From assembly GCF_040436345.1 (NCBI RefSeq), contig NC_133230.1, positions 25,037,197-25,101,196 on the forward strand: 64,000 bases of DNA, given 5' to 3'. Of the stretch, positions 11,074-23,746 are shown in pieces. The notes beneath the pieces were generated by a model. The model ran no database searches. It was not told the DNA's origin and worked only from the letters and a program-made list of their open reading frames with translations. The translations under genes and the position numbers were made by a program. This DNA comes from Pagrus major (Eukaryota > Chordata > Actinopteri > Spariformes > Sparidae). Numbering within the stretch: position 1 is the first letter of the stretch; every line of letters begins with the position of its first letter.

Positions 11074-11147
11074 TGGCCCGTACGGGGATCGAACCCGCGA
11101 CCTTGGCGTTATTAGCACCACGCTCTAACCAACTGAGCTAACCGGCC
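11074..11147 (-). tRNA. tRNA-Ile (AAT)
   Basis: This is a 74-nt cloverleaf on the minus strand: 5' end GGCCGGTTAGCTCAG, anticodon loop with AAT, variable loop, T-arm GGGTTCGATCCCC, 3' end ACGGGCC plus discriminator A. One acceptor pair (5-68) is G opposite G; as I recall, this also occurs in vertebrate tRNA-Ile(AAT). The first anticodon base is expected to be edited to inosine, reading AUU/AUC/AUA. A TTTT on the minus strand (11066-11069) follows within 5 bases. Confidence 0.96.
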
Positions 11148-13200
11148 TATGTATAACACTTTTGTCATATCATATTTCCCAAATTGCTCTATGTGGTTAA
11201 GGGCAAAGTGCATAGCATGTGTGAGTGACAAAGCTTTGTTGACATTACATTCAGGAGGTGGGGGAGGAAAGTCTTCCACGTCCATGCTTGCTGCTCTTCT
11301 CCTGCAGAAGCTCTTCAGTCAGCAGCATGAAGGGGGATCAACTACGCCGACACACATTCCTGAGAGAAAAAGACAAACGTCATGAAATGGCAAAATAGAC
11401 GGGTTTATAAGAACAGTATTCCCAAATGTGTTTAGCACAGAAGAATGTTTCCTTACATCACAAGTAAGGCACTTATGGCTCGGCATACGTTAACCAGTCA
11501 CTCCCCAAAAGCCCAACCACACTTGTTGTTCCCTGATACTCAATCACAGCAGAAGCTGTGTTGTGGTCACGGTCTGGTACGTTTTGTGTCAACATCAGAA
11601 TCTGAACCAACGCTAATTCAGACAAATGAATGGGTGAATGAAAACAAAAGAAGCTCTCATGGTGCTCCTGGGGACTGTTGACACTACCACGTGTTGAAGT
11701 GTACACAACACTCTCATATGCTAATTGTGGGTGTGTGTAATGTCAAGGGTACAAACAGGCTTGCCCACCATTATAATCGATAGGCCATGCCCTGTGGAGT
11801 AACCATTGTAAACGAAGGATGTTTGGGGTTTCTGTAACTAAAACAAAGCTATTCAAATCAGGTTCATGTTCAGTTTTACTCTCGTTTATTGTGGTAATTC
11901 TAAGTGAGTAAATAGTAAACATGCATCCCTCAATTAGTTTACTCAGCTGTGGCCTTATCAAAATGAGCAAATTTAAATAAGACTTAAATCACCCGGATTT
12001 CCACAAGTAGATACTTTTGCACACTTTAAGATAAGAGATCAAATACAATCAAATGCAGATCAAATAACACAGCTGAAGGCAACCACTACTTGTGCCATTT
12101 AAAAGCACTTTTACTCAAGCCCCTGAAAAATCTATTCTCATGCTTGATTCTCAGAAAGGTTACATTAAGCCTCAGGCAGCGGAAGATATTTTTACTTAAA
12201 CCAAAATCCAAGAATGTTATCATCTCTCTATAGGTTTCCCCAGGTAGTTATACTCTACTAATAGACTTGACTCTTGACATGACTTAAAACAAAATCAACT
12301 ACAGTATGTATATGCACTTAGGGTGCAGAGGTCAATGTGACGTTTCGACTTAATAGCAACCGCACATTTTAGCCCAGGGTAATGGCATTAGCATGCTGAG
12401 GCAGGAGAGACCTTTGGACCTGCATGGGCAGGAGAGACGTTGCATTCCTCAGCAGCACAGCCTTTGTTTGCAGATGTACAATTTGTATCCAGAGGTGACA
12501 GTTTCTGTCAAAGACCTCCTCTCGAAAAAAAAAAAGAAAACTGGTGCTATTTCCAGCCAGACCTCTTCAGCTTGCTCGTATCCACAAGAACAGATGACAG
12601 ATTCATGACATCATGCTGTGGCATAAAGCAGCCATTGTTGTGGTATGTATGCCCCATATTATATCCACGCAATCTCTGTAGTTTAATACAAGCCACAACA
12701 CAAGTGCACAACTAGTCTACTTCTGACTAATACAAGCGTGCACCACAGTGTTGCAGCAAACAAGATGCAAAGGATAACTCATTCTGAGTCTCAAAGCTTG
12801 TTTTGTCTACAAATAATGTGAAATCCTCTGCTGCTTTGTCCTCCACCCTATCCACCGGGCACAAGGCCAGAACAGTAGATGTGAACACACAAGGGCCACT
12901 GTCTGCTGAATACAGTGCGGCTGACAGATAATGCTAGCGCTAACAGGCAGGTAGAGTTTGCACAGCCTGAGGAGAAATAGCTTACACAATAGAGAAAAAT
13001 CCAAAGAGACGGAGAGCGGCGGTCACAATGCAATACAGTACGACTGACGATGAGGCCTTCTCTAGGTTACACTGCACAGTCGGAGTAACACCATGTATGA
13101 AACAGGTAGTTACATGACACGCATTGCTGTATAGTGACTGGCAGATTTTGGAGAGACAACTCACAGCCTAACCCCGACAGGAGCCTTGAGGGGTGTAGGG

Positions 13201-13229
13201 GAAGGAAGGAAGGAAGGAAGGAAGGAAGG
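13201..13229. repeat. (GGAA)n microsatellite
   Basis: About seven perfect GAAG units in a purine-only run. It lies in a presumed arhgef10 intron. Confidence 0.95.
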
Positions 13230-13556
13230 GAGTGGAGAAGTAGAATATTCAGGTGTGCTCTTCTTGACGCAGAGGCACAGAAGAGACAAATCACATGATC
13301 AAAGTAAAAGAATATTTTAAAAATTTTTTAAGATAAGACAAGTTTTAAGATCTATATAAAACCCTTTACTTTGACTTATAATGTGTTTTCTGATATTGTT
13401 TTATTTCCATAGAAAGTTATCTAATCTTAAAATAATTTAAATTGCATCTACTCCTCCCTCAATATAGTATAGTCATTTAAAAAGTTTTAACTACTTTACT
13501 ATAAAGTCCATTCCCAGTGTTTGTATATTGGAGGCTTCAAGTTTCACTTGAATAGT

Positions 13557-13591
13557 CAATATTCAGCATAACTTTTGTATGCTGAATATTG
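13557..13591. repeat. perfect 14-bp inverted repeat, 7-nt loop
   Basis: Arms CAATATTCAGCATA and TATGCTGAATATTG surround ACTTTTG. A second palindrome, ATTTGTGA-TG-TCACAAAT, follows about 20 bp later. Together they look like a piece of a fold-back MITE; no target duplication was identified. Confidence 0.7.
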
Positions 13592-14520
13592 GACCAGGAT
13601 TGGCTTCCCAACAATTTGTGATGTCACAAATCATGTTTGTAGGCCCATCTCTTAAAATCAGATTTGTTTTTACACTTTCAGCAATGATTGTGAAAACAGC
13701 TTTCTAGTGTCTCTGCACATACATCAGTCTACACAGTGAAGCTCAAACATTCAACTGTAGGAACAAGAAGAAAAATACATTTATGACCAGAGGGGGAAAA
13801 CGTTTTTCTCTCATTTGTAATATGCATTTAGACAACACAATGACTGTTCTTGATTGCTTTGCCGCACATGAAGTCGAGAAGCAAAGACAGCCTTTTTCAC
13901 TCCTGCTTTGAAACCGGTCTGCAAATTCCCCAAATCCTACTCTTTTTTTCACCTGCTTCTTGAAGAAAACTAAATGCAGCTTTCCACGAATGATATCCTT
14001 CCTGGTCTGGTCTGTGGTGAGTGACTTCAAATGTGGTATGCAACATACAAGCACCTGGCTCATCCCATGAAGATGACCTACTCAAATAAAGCACTCCCTA
14101 CATCTGAAGCATCTGTCAGCAACCTGTCTTTACTGCAGCATTGTAAACAGTTACATGGTACAACAAACAGGCCGGTGAGTAGGTTCATCTTAAAAACCTT
14201 TACAAAGAGAACAAGAAATTATTCATCATAACTATTTTATAATCGCTCAGCTAATCTGCTTAGTGTCTATTTAAAACCTACTGTATTTCCATCTAATCTG
14301 AGAGCAATGATTGAGGACAGAGCGGAAGACACCAGGGAGGTAAATCCAGCCATATAGTTGATGACAGACTCAGCTAAGCATGTCATTACACGCTCGGAAG
14401 GCAGAGTCGTGTTCTGCAGACAGGAAAACAGTCATCTGGCCTGCTGGTGTAATGCAGACAATTTGCTCACCTGTGTGTTCATAATAACCCATGTTAAAGA
14501 ACAGACAATGACAAGGACAA

Positions 14521-14557
14521 TATGTTGACAATATGTACATACCATATTGTCAACATA
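14521..14557. repeat. perfect 15-bp inverted repeat, 7-nt loop
   Basis: Arms TATGTTGACAATATG and CATATTGTCAACATA surround TACATAC. The stem is too short for a typical pre-miRNA. The local DNA is AT-rich and no other element ends are visible. Confidence 0.75.
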
Positions 14558-17474
14558 ATCCATAGAGTGAAGGACAAATTGCCACTGATGTTCACTCATA
14601 AAGAAAATTCTACAGCTGTCTATAGGATGGCACTTTAAATGTCAAATGCATGTTGTTGCAGATTCCTTTATATTAAAATGAGACTACAGTAGATTAACCC
14701 TTCAGTTTGTTACTTCATCAATACTATATAAGCTTTTAAAATTAAGGATGGGCCAAGCGGGCACACATGCTGACCTTTCTATGAATTCATAATAACGCAC
14801 AAACCGCACGTCATCTTAATAGATCAAGGAATGATGGAAGTTGAAGACGGACACTTCATATGGTAACTGGAAAGAAAAGACTTTCCTTCGAACTTTTAAT
14901 TATAGATTTCCTCCTCATACTTTCCGACCTGGATTTTAAGAAGCAATAACCTTTTTCAAATTCTCCAGATCCTCCCTGCCCCAAACCCCTTACCAATCAC
15001 TTATGGCAAAAATTGTGTAGTCTATGTCAAACACCCTGGTTTTGTAAGGGGGTTTTGATTCTCCTGTGCAGTTTTCTGGAGTGCACTTAATTACAAGTGG
15101 CATTCCACACACCGGCAGAAAGTCATAAACAAAAGCCTGGAGGAGTTGCTGGTGTGAGAGAAAGAGACTTGGAGTCTGCTGTGAGTGTCTGTCTTTGGCT
15201 TTGCAGTTCTTTGTCTGAATGTTTTATTGAGCAGCATGTCCCAATCTTCCCCCTCTGCCAGGATTACAGTAATCAGGCTTCGACCAAAAACAGCACATCC
15301 CAGGCCTACAAAGAGTGGACGGATGGATTTAACGAAGTACTGTGATGTATTTGTGGGCAAGTTCAGGGGAGGATAGGACAGCAGCCTGCAGCATACTAAC
15401 TACAATCACCACCTTGCAGCTGTATGCCACCGTGCACCAGTCAAGTTGCTGTTCCTGAGCTATGGTGTTAAATAATGATCAGAACATCTTTTGCAGGATA
15501 TTATGATGACCTTTGACATTTCTGATATCATTCATATAAAAAATGTGTTTTGTGAGGTTACAGTGACCTCAATGCATTTTTCCCTCAATGCGCTTTTGAG
15601 AAAACACATTCACAAGAATGGGGTGGAAGGACGGATAACCCAAAAACATATTGCTAAAAAATAATAGTACTGCTACAAATGCCTTGTACTGATGGGTTGT
15701 GTAATTTATGTGTCATAAGAGAAGAACAGTTTAACAAATACATAATTATAAATGGCTAAACAATTAAGATATCAACATTAAAAACCCACTGCTCTTGTTT
15801 CCTAAAATTGTGAAAACAAATGTGACTACAGTATATGATGTATATCAACAGGTTGTGCCAGAAATAAGGGTAGCCTGGTCCCTGAATCTCAAATTGAATG
15901 CTCTGTGGCTCAGTGAAGATCAATCCCAGAACTTTCACAGTATCATGGTATCTGGGCCAACCAGCCTTCACAGCACACCACACTTCACCACCCACCAAGA
16001 CCTCAAAAGGGGCGGAGAAGCTTACAAACAGGCACAGCATTGCTGACTTACAGAACTGAGAAATCCTGAAACTGTTGATTAGATCAGCAATGGATAAATT
16101 GAAAACATATTAAGACACAAATATCAAAATAAATCACAGCTAAGTAAGCAGTCTTCCTCATAATTAAATCTCATTTTGTTTCTGTAGTAGAGTCAAGTGT
16201 TTACGCCGCCACTCAATCCCCCATTAAGGGCAACATAACCTACCCTCAACACACTGAACAATCAACACAACTAGAGGACCAGAATTAAGTCTGGTATTAC
16301 TCATCAGATATAATCATAGTCACCCATAATCACCCTTATGGGTGTGGATAATAGGGAATACAATTCAATAATCAGGCCTGCAGGGCTGTAGTACTTGTGT
16401 TTGGACATGTGAGGGGGAACAATTCTAAAGCCATGTTTCAAGCCGAATGTGGTCAATGCTAAACTACTGCAGTGACTCATTACTGCAGGGTGTCGTTCGT
16501 AATATTACGGTATGTAGTCTAACCTTCATGATGCATCACAAAACATTATAGTAACCCAATAAAAATCTTGTGAGATCCCTACCATAAAAGCAGTATTTTT
16601 ACAGAAATTATTTTCCATTACAACCATGAGGCTTATTTTTTACATTTGTCTTAACTTGGAGGTAGATTGTGCTTTCAGTAAAAAAGAAAAAATATCGCTG
16701 GGAAACACCGGACAAAATGAAAGACTGGGGCTGTAAAATATTTTAACCGTGGTGTCCATTTGAAAACAGAGGCAACCGCAGTCTTGGCTGTCACTCCTAA
16801 CTGGTCTCCACCCTCCCAGTTAGCCACACCAAAGCTTTGAGAGCCCTACATGTCACCAGCAGAACACAATCCAGCGTGTGGTGAGCAGTGGATAAGCAGC
16901 TGCTTCAAAGAGCTTTTGTTGACTGGCTGGATTTAAGCTCTGAGTTCATTTAAATATGAATAGCGATACTCAGTCTGATAACAATAAATGGCCACAGGAA
17001 AACCACAAAACTCTTGATCATCAGAGTACCAGTCATTGCACTGACTTCGAAGGGTGGAGACCCGTTTTGAGACAGAGATTGCCATTGACCCCTGACTTAA
17101 CTCATCCTTGGAACTGCTATGCAGTGTCGTCATCCGCAATTCAGTTCAGTTCTTTGCACATTACAGTAGAACGGTTCATTTGGCATTTCCATTGGCAAAA
17201 GTTGTGGACAACCAATAGAACCAGTCCATCCCATTTTTTTCATCAGCCCACTGTTGATGTACCTAGCACACTAAACTAACTTAGCCCAGTACTTAAAAGA
17301 TGGAGCTAGAAAAAGTGCAGTCTGTTGTTGTTCAACAGGATTGTCACTTCAGGTACAATGGACACAAACTGACCATTTTTAGATATTCCATTGACTGCGA
17401 CTGAGACTCTAAAAACGTCGCTAATAAACAGCGACAGACATTGATGTCCTCCATTGTGTTCTTGTGTTCCTTTA

Positions 17475-17648
17475 AGGGCTGCACGATATGGTAAAATAAT
17501 CATAATGCAATTATTTGATGATTTTTCACTGACAAAAATAAAATCAAATCATGAACATGGTGTGACACTTGCTGGAGTCATGTTTTCATTTCATTCCACG
17601 TGGCCATATTTCCATTTCGATAATGTTGTGATTAATTGTACAGCCCTA
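17475..17648. mobile_element. short MITE with AGGGCTGCAC-type inverted ends
   Basis: The left end is AGGGCTGCACGATATGG. The complement of the right end is TAGGGCTGTACAATTAATC. The interior is AT-rich and non-coding. Flanks are T/C-rich and similar, but no clean target duplication could be read. Confidence 0.55.
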
Positions 17649-19901
17649 TTTCCTTTGTTTACTACACTCATTAGATATGATGTGACACTACTTATATGAA
17701 TGACAGGCTATTCCCATCCGCTAAAAACCCTGCCTAAATTTAAGAATATTGTTTGCAGTGGAAACACAAAATAAATGTAGAGTTTGGGTACATATTCAAT
17801 AGGTACAGGATTCAAGGGTATTATCCAAACGTGTTTGGTGTAAAAGCAGCTATAGGTTATTTAGTGGTCTTTCATGCCTACCGTGTACCATAAAACTGCA
17901 ATGTCCATGGTTCAATTCTGGCTGAGGACTTCTCTGACACGTCTAAACCCACTTTATCCCTCCCCCATCATTTACTATCTCTCTATGAAGTCTACTGACA
18001 AATAAGAGCTCTAAAAACAGTATACATTCCATTGTGAGGTCCATACTAAAATATCCATGATGCACTAAATCTTTCTGACACATGTTCCCAATTGCTTAAC
18101 AAGTGTGTGGTATGTGAGCAATTTCACACATCCACCTGCAGGGGAGCAGTGGCCTTTCTGTCCCAGCTGTTGCTGAACTATGTTGCTAATCCATGTCTTA
18201 TTTCAGTGGATCCTCGGTGGGCTGGTGGGTGGACAGTGAATCCATAACTGCCTTTCCAAAAAATGAATGGTATGCTCCTCTGCTCAACCACTGCGTACTC
18301 AGACACCCCGAGCTTAGTCATGGTAAACAGGAGGCATTTCCATGAGCCGCTAATGGAAAAGTTGAGTTAACTGCTTCGTCACAATTGCTTTAGCAATTAG
18401 CAATTCCTGGCATTTCTCCACACAACTGCATCTGTGTTCACAGATTATAACAGTGACAGAAGAGGACATTGCAGTTGGCTATGCTCCATCTTTTCATGCT
18501 GATGACAAACGGATTGATAAGATGCTAAAATACTGTCTCCTAAGTACCTAAGCATCTACTGTACATAACAAATAGCATTAGCACTGACTACCTACATCCC
18601 TTTCCTCAAAACACCAATAGTTTTGTCCCAAAGGTGAAAACATCCACTGGCAAAGCAGCTTTCGTTTGACGAAGAAGGACTCTGTGTCTACATCACTTAC
18701 ATGAGTACCTAGATTCGGAAACTGCAGTGAATTTGAGCAAGGAAAAAAATGACCTGTGCTCCTTGTGCAGCCTTCGCTAGGTGTTTTTACAGCGGGGGGG
18801 AGGTATTAAGCATCTGTATTTGCAGCCAGGCCACCCTGAGTATTTGCTAAACAAATTACCAGAGGAGATTTTTGTGTACATACATGTGTGTGTGACCCTC
18901 TCACTGCTGCATCTCACCATGTACTGGCTGAGTGAACTGGACATGCATGACACCGGACAATACAGATGAAGATCAAAGCACTCATTGTATTTAAACCAAT
19001 TTTCGGAGGCTTAGTTACGAGCTTAAAAGACTCCTGAAAGCACTTGTCGTTCGCTGTGCGGAAAGGCAACTACTAGGGAAAACAGTCTAATTAAATCATG
19101 GTTTTAATACCTGTTTAGGCAGATCTTCCAGTTGACTGAAGCTGTGCAGAGCTTTCACTGAGGAATGCTATGCATGACTACTTGAATTTGTAGTTGGGCT
19201 GACTGCTGCAGCTCAGGAGGACACTTATTATTCATTTTAGGTGAGTGTTAGGAGTCCAGGGATTCTCAAACTTTCTAGGTCTGCATTTTGCATCAATTGG
19301 GTCATGGTTATTATCAAGTTGGAAAACTTGACATGCTTTTTTCCCTCTGTTTTATTAAGGCAAATGGCTATCTTGCACCTGCAATTGCATCCTTGAAGAG
19401 GGACAGAGGGTTCAGGAAAGTATGAGGCTGCTCAACACTGAGAAAGCAATTAGAAAATGTACATGACACAGTCAGAGCTTGAGGAAATGTTAGTATCCTG
19501 TTCAAGTGAAATGTTATATTTAAAAAAACGCGGTAAAATAAAGTTTAGCCGAGACATTTCAAGTTCTTATAAGAGTACATTTCGAGATTACGACGCATTC
19601 ATTAACACAGATGCTCGTGTAAAAGCAGTGACTGTCCTTTTAAAGCAGATAGTTGACAGTGTTGGCAACAGTGTTAGCTGAGGCGCCACGTTATAGCCAT
19701 CTCCCCGTACACTGTCTTAAAACAGCAAAAACACCCTTGAGTCACTGTAATACACAAAATAAACACTTTACATTTCCTTTTTTAATCTAATATTGAGCCC
19801 AGTGTGTCGTACTGCTCACCTGGACTTACACATTTGCAAAACAAGTATGTAAGTAATGTTTGAAACTTTGTCAGAAACTCAGAAAAATGTCCTCAACTCA
19901 C

Positions 19902-20290
19902 CATTTTATGACTTTTCCCCAGAATAATAGCCGTATCCCTTCAGTGTAACGCCGTGCCAATGTTAAACGTGAAGCATTACTGACTTCGACACAACTTTAA
20001 ACACATCAACACACATCCAGTTTTCGCTCAGTGTCCTTCTTTTAACTCAACTCCCTTCGATGCGAGCCGACTCCATCCATGAAAAGACTTTCCCCTCCTC
20101 CGAGCAGCTGATTGGCCGACGCGTGGACTTGGGAGTGCTGCGATTAGCTGTAGGCGACGTCAATCAGGCTTTCCCACGTCTTCTCCGGTAGGATCGGCTC
20201 GGGTCGCGCAGAGGAGCTCCAAACGACCCACGTGACGTGTGAGGTGGCTCCCCTGGAAACAGCTGTCTGGAGCTGATGTTGGAATGAAGT
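19902..20290 (-). promoter_or_regulatory. probable arhgef10 promoter and non-coding first exon
   Basis: This is the most CpG-dense block between the tRNA cluster and cln8, and it lacks a TATA box. On the minus strand it carries a CCAAT box (ATTGG on plus at 20111-20115), a CRE-like GACGTCAA (20156-20163) and an E-box CACGTG joined to GAC (20229-20236). A consensus donor AAATG/GTGAGT at 19902 could end a 5' UTR exon. In-frame stops show that this exon is non-coding if it joins the 6442 exon directly. Assignment to arhgef10 rests on position and orientation. Confidence 0.45.
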
Positions 20291-20944
20291 TTTGTCTAAC
20301 TAAGTATTATTTATAACTTGGACATAAAACTCTAGTGTGGTTCTGGGAAATGTTGATTTCCCACTGTCACACTGTATTGAGTGTATTAATGAACAGCCTA
20401 AGTCAAATTACTGTACTCAATTGATCTGTTAACATGCATAGATGCTTTAAAAAGTCTTTGCTTTTGTTTCTGCTGGTTTGTTTTTGAGCAAAATAGGTCA
20501 CACTCTAGCAAAAAGACATGTAGTTCAAACAAACGCCTTGAGTTCCAGACTTCATAGCAGTTTTAATAGATTTTAGGACTTACACACTCCAAATGTTTTA
20601 CAAAAGTAATCTTTAAAATAGGAAATTGATTTATTTTTTTTAAAACTGTTTTCACACTACTTGGTTTAATTTAAAATACAATTAGAGAAGCAAACAGCTC
20701 TTCATTTTAAATGGATTTGTCTGTTTCGTGAAATAAACCCATCAAACGCACTCTGTTAATCTAATAGGGACAATCAGATTTGGACTGGACTAACAAAATC
20801 ATGGATGTCTGGTGAAATGGGGGAAAAAATCTAGGGACACATACTGAAGAGATAATTACTCTTATTCTGCCACCTACAGGCAGATACTCTATTGCACAGT
20901 CCTAATAACTTTTAAGTACAAGCAAAACCACGAGACACAGTACT
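20291..20944. other. intergenic stretch between arhgef10 promoter region and cln8 3' end
   Basis: AT-rich; I see no gene or structured repeat. Confidence 0.5.
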
Positions 20945-20960
20945 GTATGTGAGAAAATAT

Positions 20961-20966
20961 TTTATT
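20961..20966 (-). terminator. candidate cln8 polyadenylation signal (AATAAA)
   Basis: TTTATT on the plus strand gives AATAAA on the minus strand, followed by an A/T-rich then TG-containing stretch. It would give cln8 a 3' UTR of about 2.4 kb. Other AATAAA sites closer to the stop are possible. Confidence 0.4.
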
Positions 20967-22766
20967 TTGTCACTCAAATTAAAGCATTTCCCAACACAAA
21001 TAGGTTGTTGAATAGTCTGGCATACAGTGTTGAACTTCGAGGGAATCCTCCAGCCCATGTTGTTATTGTAATGCCATCATGACAAATTAAATGCAAAAGG
21101 GAAAATCAAACACGGCCTGATATTAATAATGTTTTTAGTAAAGAAATAAGAACATCAGAAGTACAGTTAAAAGGAAAAAAAAAATGTTTTGGTATATATA
21201 TTAAAACTGATGAAAATGCTTTCAAATGTTACACAGACATTTCTTTAAAACGTATTAAAGTCGATTCAGAAATTAAGGTTGTGTAGGTGTACACAAAAGA
21301 AGTACACAGTGAAGCTTCATCTTAGTCATCCTGATGCCTGTTACGTGAGGCAGATTACAGTTATGTGTGAAATATTGTTAAGTAAAACAAAGTACATTTC
21401 TTCTTGCACCGGCCCACCTGTCAGATTTGAGATGATTCTGGATTTAACTCAGCAGTTACTCACAAAACGCTTTTAATTAGCCTGTGGTGAGAAACACCAG
21501 ACAGTAAGATTGAACATGTAAAAAAAAGCTTCTAAGACCACTGAGTTAGACTTTGCTAAGTAATTTTGCTCCAGCCTTCTAGCCCAACTCAAGGTGTTAG
21601 AAATTTTCTTCAACATAGATTAATACTAACTGTAAAAATACTAGAGATTATAGACATTACATATGAGCTACAGTAGCAATGCTGATACTGCCGCCACACT
21701 GAGAAAAGTGAGAAATTGTATCTGAAAGGATGTGAAAGTTTGCAGCCGAGTGACAAGAATACAAAAACGTATGCCACTAACATGACAAGGGACAAACCAA
21801 ACACACAAAGCAAAGATTTCCAGTACAATGAAGCCATTGTGTAAAATCACAAAACAAAAATCTTGATGTGATATTACCAGTAATAATACCTCATTAAAGT
21901 TGTATAACATCTTCATGATCAAATGTTAAATGGTTGTTCTTCTACAACACTGCTTTAGTTACGCCACATTACATTTCCATGTTTAGACAAAGGAGCCTTT
22001 GTGGAGTGGACCTGAGCTATTGTGCACCAACACAGAAGATTCTGTTGAAGGCCTTTTCTTTCACGACCACGATAAATATTTCCCTCTTGACTGAAAGAGC
22101 ATTCACAGTCTGATAACACCAATATGACTCATAAATAGACTGATCTATTTGTAAACTTAGTAATCTAATAGCTCCAACAACTACCCTATAGAACCTCATT
22201 CTTTAAACTTAAACCAATTTTACTGCCAGTCAGTTCTGAACAACTATGTCTGTTGCAAAAACAACAACAGAGCATTTATGACATAGACTACTGGGCCGTT
22301 TGATGACTACTGAGAAAGAGCCTAAGCGCTCCTGTCTCCCTCATATCGTATCCGCAAGCACACAACATGTTGCCGGATAGCTGAACTACACTATTAGTAG
22401 CAACTGACCAAAAGCAGCGGTGGGTAGACAAAGATGTGCATAGTGCAACACTACCTCAAGCATTAAGGCATGTGAAGCTTTAAATACTGTTGATATACAG
22501 TGTTGTTTTACATGTTGTTGTGTTTCATTTAAATTTTAACTCCATGATTTGATTTTCCAGATAAACAAGACTTTCGTACGTTTGTGCCTTTGACCTTCTC
22601 TCCTAAGAGGTGCCGTCTCACATATTGTTCCTATAGTCAATAAAGAACTAATCATATGACTCATAAAGTGGATATTTTACAACTCAGTGACCTGAAGGTG
22701 ATGTAAACAAGCAGGGTCTCATTCCAATGCCCTACACAACCACACCTGCATATTATGCATGGAAAA

Positions 22767-23142
22767 TTAAAGGCTAAGTTCACCCAAAAATGAAAATTCA
22801 GTCATTATCTTCTCACCTCCATACTGATGGAAAGTAAGGTGAATTTCAGTAGTCAACAAACCATTTCTGGAGCTTTACAGCAAAACAGCGTAGCAACATT
22901 CTCCTAAACAACTGAAGTAGATGGGGACTTGTTTTCAAATGTGTAAAAACATGAAATGACTCCATACGTCCGTCATTATCTAAGTCTCTGGAAGCCCCGG
23001 ACAAGCTGCTTGGAGCAATTTTATGGGCATTTTTTGAAACAGAAATGTTTTACGGACTAGGAAACTTCATCCAACTTTCCTTCAGCATTGGGGTGAATAG
23101 ATAAGGACTGAGTTTTTATTTTTGGGTGAACTCATCCTTTAA
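22767..23142. mobile_element. TTAA-flanked MITE, family B, in cln8 3' UTR
   Basis: TTAA lies at 22767-22770 and 23139-23142. The left end is AGGCTAAGTTCACCCAAAAA. The complement of the right end is AGGATGAGTTCACCCAAAAA. A second copy of the family is at 51851-52390. It lies between the cln8 stop codon and the candidate poly(A) signal, so it is probably transcribed within the 3' UTR. Confidence 0.78.
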
Positions 23143-23419
23143 TATTCTTCCCCTAAAACAAATCAACAGGAAAACTGCTTGAAAGTAAAGCCTGAGGGAA
23201 GACAATGTGGCATTTTTATCAAAATCATACCAGACAGTAACGGCTTTCTGAATAGCAAAATTCACTTACAGTATGTGTAAAAAAGTAAAATGTTAAAATA
23301 AGTCTTTAAAACACCCATCTTACCACCATCACTCTCAATGTGACTTCACTCATCCATTAAAAAATAAAAGAGGAAAACATATGGTACCATTCAGATATAA
23401 ATGACCTCCTTGGTGCCGA

Positions 23420-23746
23420 TCAGCTGGCGTGAGGTTTGACAGAAACCTCAGACTGACCCTGTGTTGCACCGTTTGCAGGTGCAGACTTGTTGCCAAAGTT
23501 CCAGTCCACAGGATTCAGCAGCTGCATGGTCTTCTTGTGTGTCCAGATGGGGTTAATAATAAATGTGAGCAGAGCCAGGCCAGTGAAGAAGAGCACAAGT
23601 TGAGGCAGGGCCACATGTGTAATGAGCTCTCCCCAGTTGGTCAAGGTCACCCACCACATGTAGTAGGTGAGCACCATGCGACAGTGGAACGCGTGGATCA
23701 TCACCCACTGGTTGGCTCTCCAAAACAGGGTGTGTGCCCAGCCAGC
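23420..23746 (-). CDS. cln8: cln8 last coding exon
   Basis: The acceptor is CCCTACAG at 23747-23749; the exon opens [20 protein letters not shown]. It encodes the last membrane segments and a hydrophilic tail ending [10 protein letters not shown], stop TGA at 23420-23422. The frame also stays open upstream into the intron, which is fortuitous. Confidence 0.95.
   Translation of the reverse strand, partial: AGWAHTLFWRANQWVMIHAFHCRMVLTYYMWWVTLTNWGELITHVALPQLVLFFTGLALLTFIINPIWTHKKTMQLLNPVDWNFGNKSAPANGATQGQSEVSVKPHAS

Larger units (their letters stand above)
6443..19901 (-). other. presumed 5' intron of arhgef10
   Basis: This 13.5 kb stretch has no recognisable coding exon, although the initiator exon of arhgef10 must be here or further right. 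It contains two tRNA-Phe genes, one tRNA-Ile gene, a TTAA-flanked MITE (8216-8587), a GGAA microsatellite (13201-13229), two perfect hairpins (13557-13591, 14521-14557) and a short element with inverted ends (17475-17648). The open frames seen are short and lack family resemblance. Confidence 0.5.

Noticed and set aside
14521..14557. Hairpin as a microRNA precursor
   Set aside because: The 15-bp stem is shorter than the roughly 22-bp or longer duplex needed, and the flanks do not extend the pairing.
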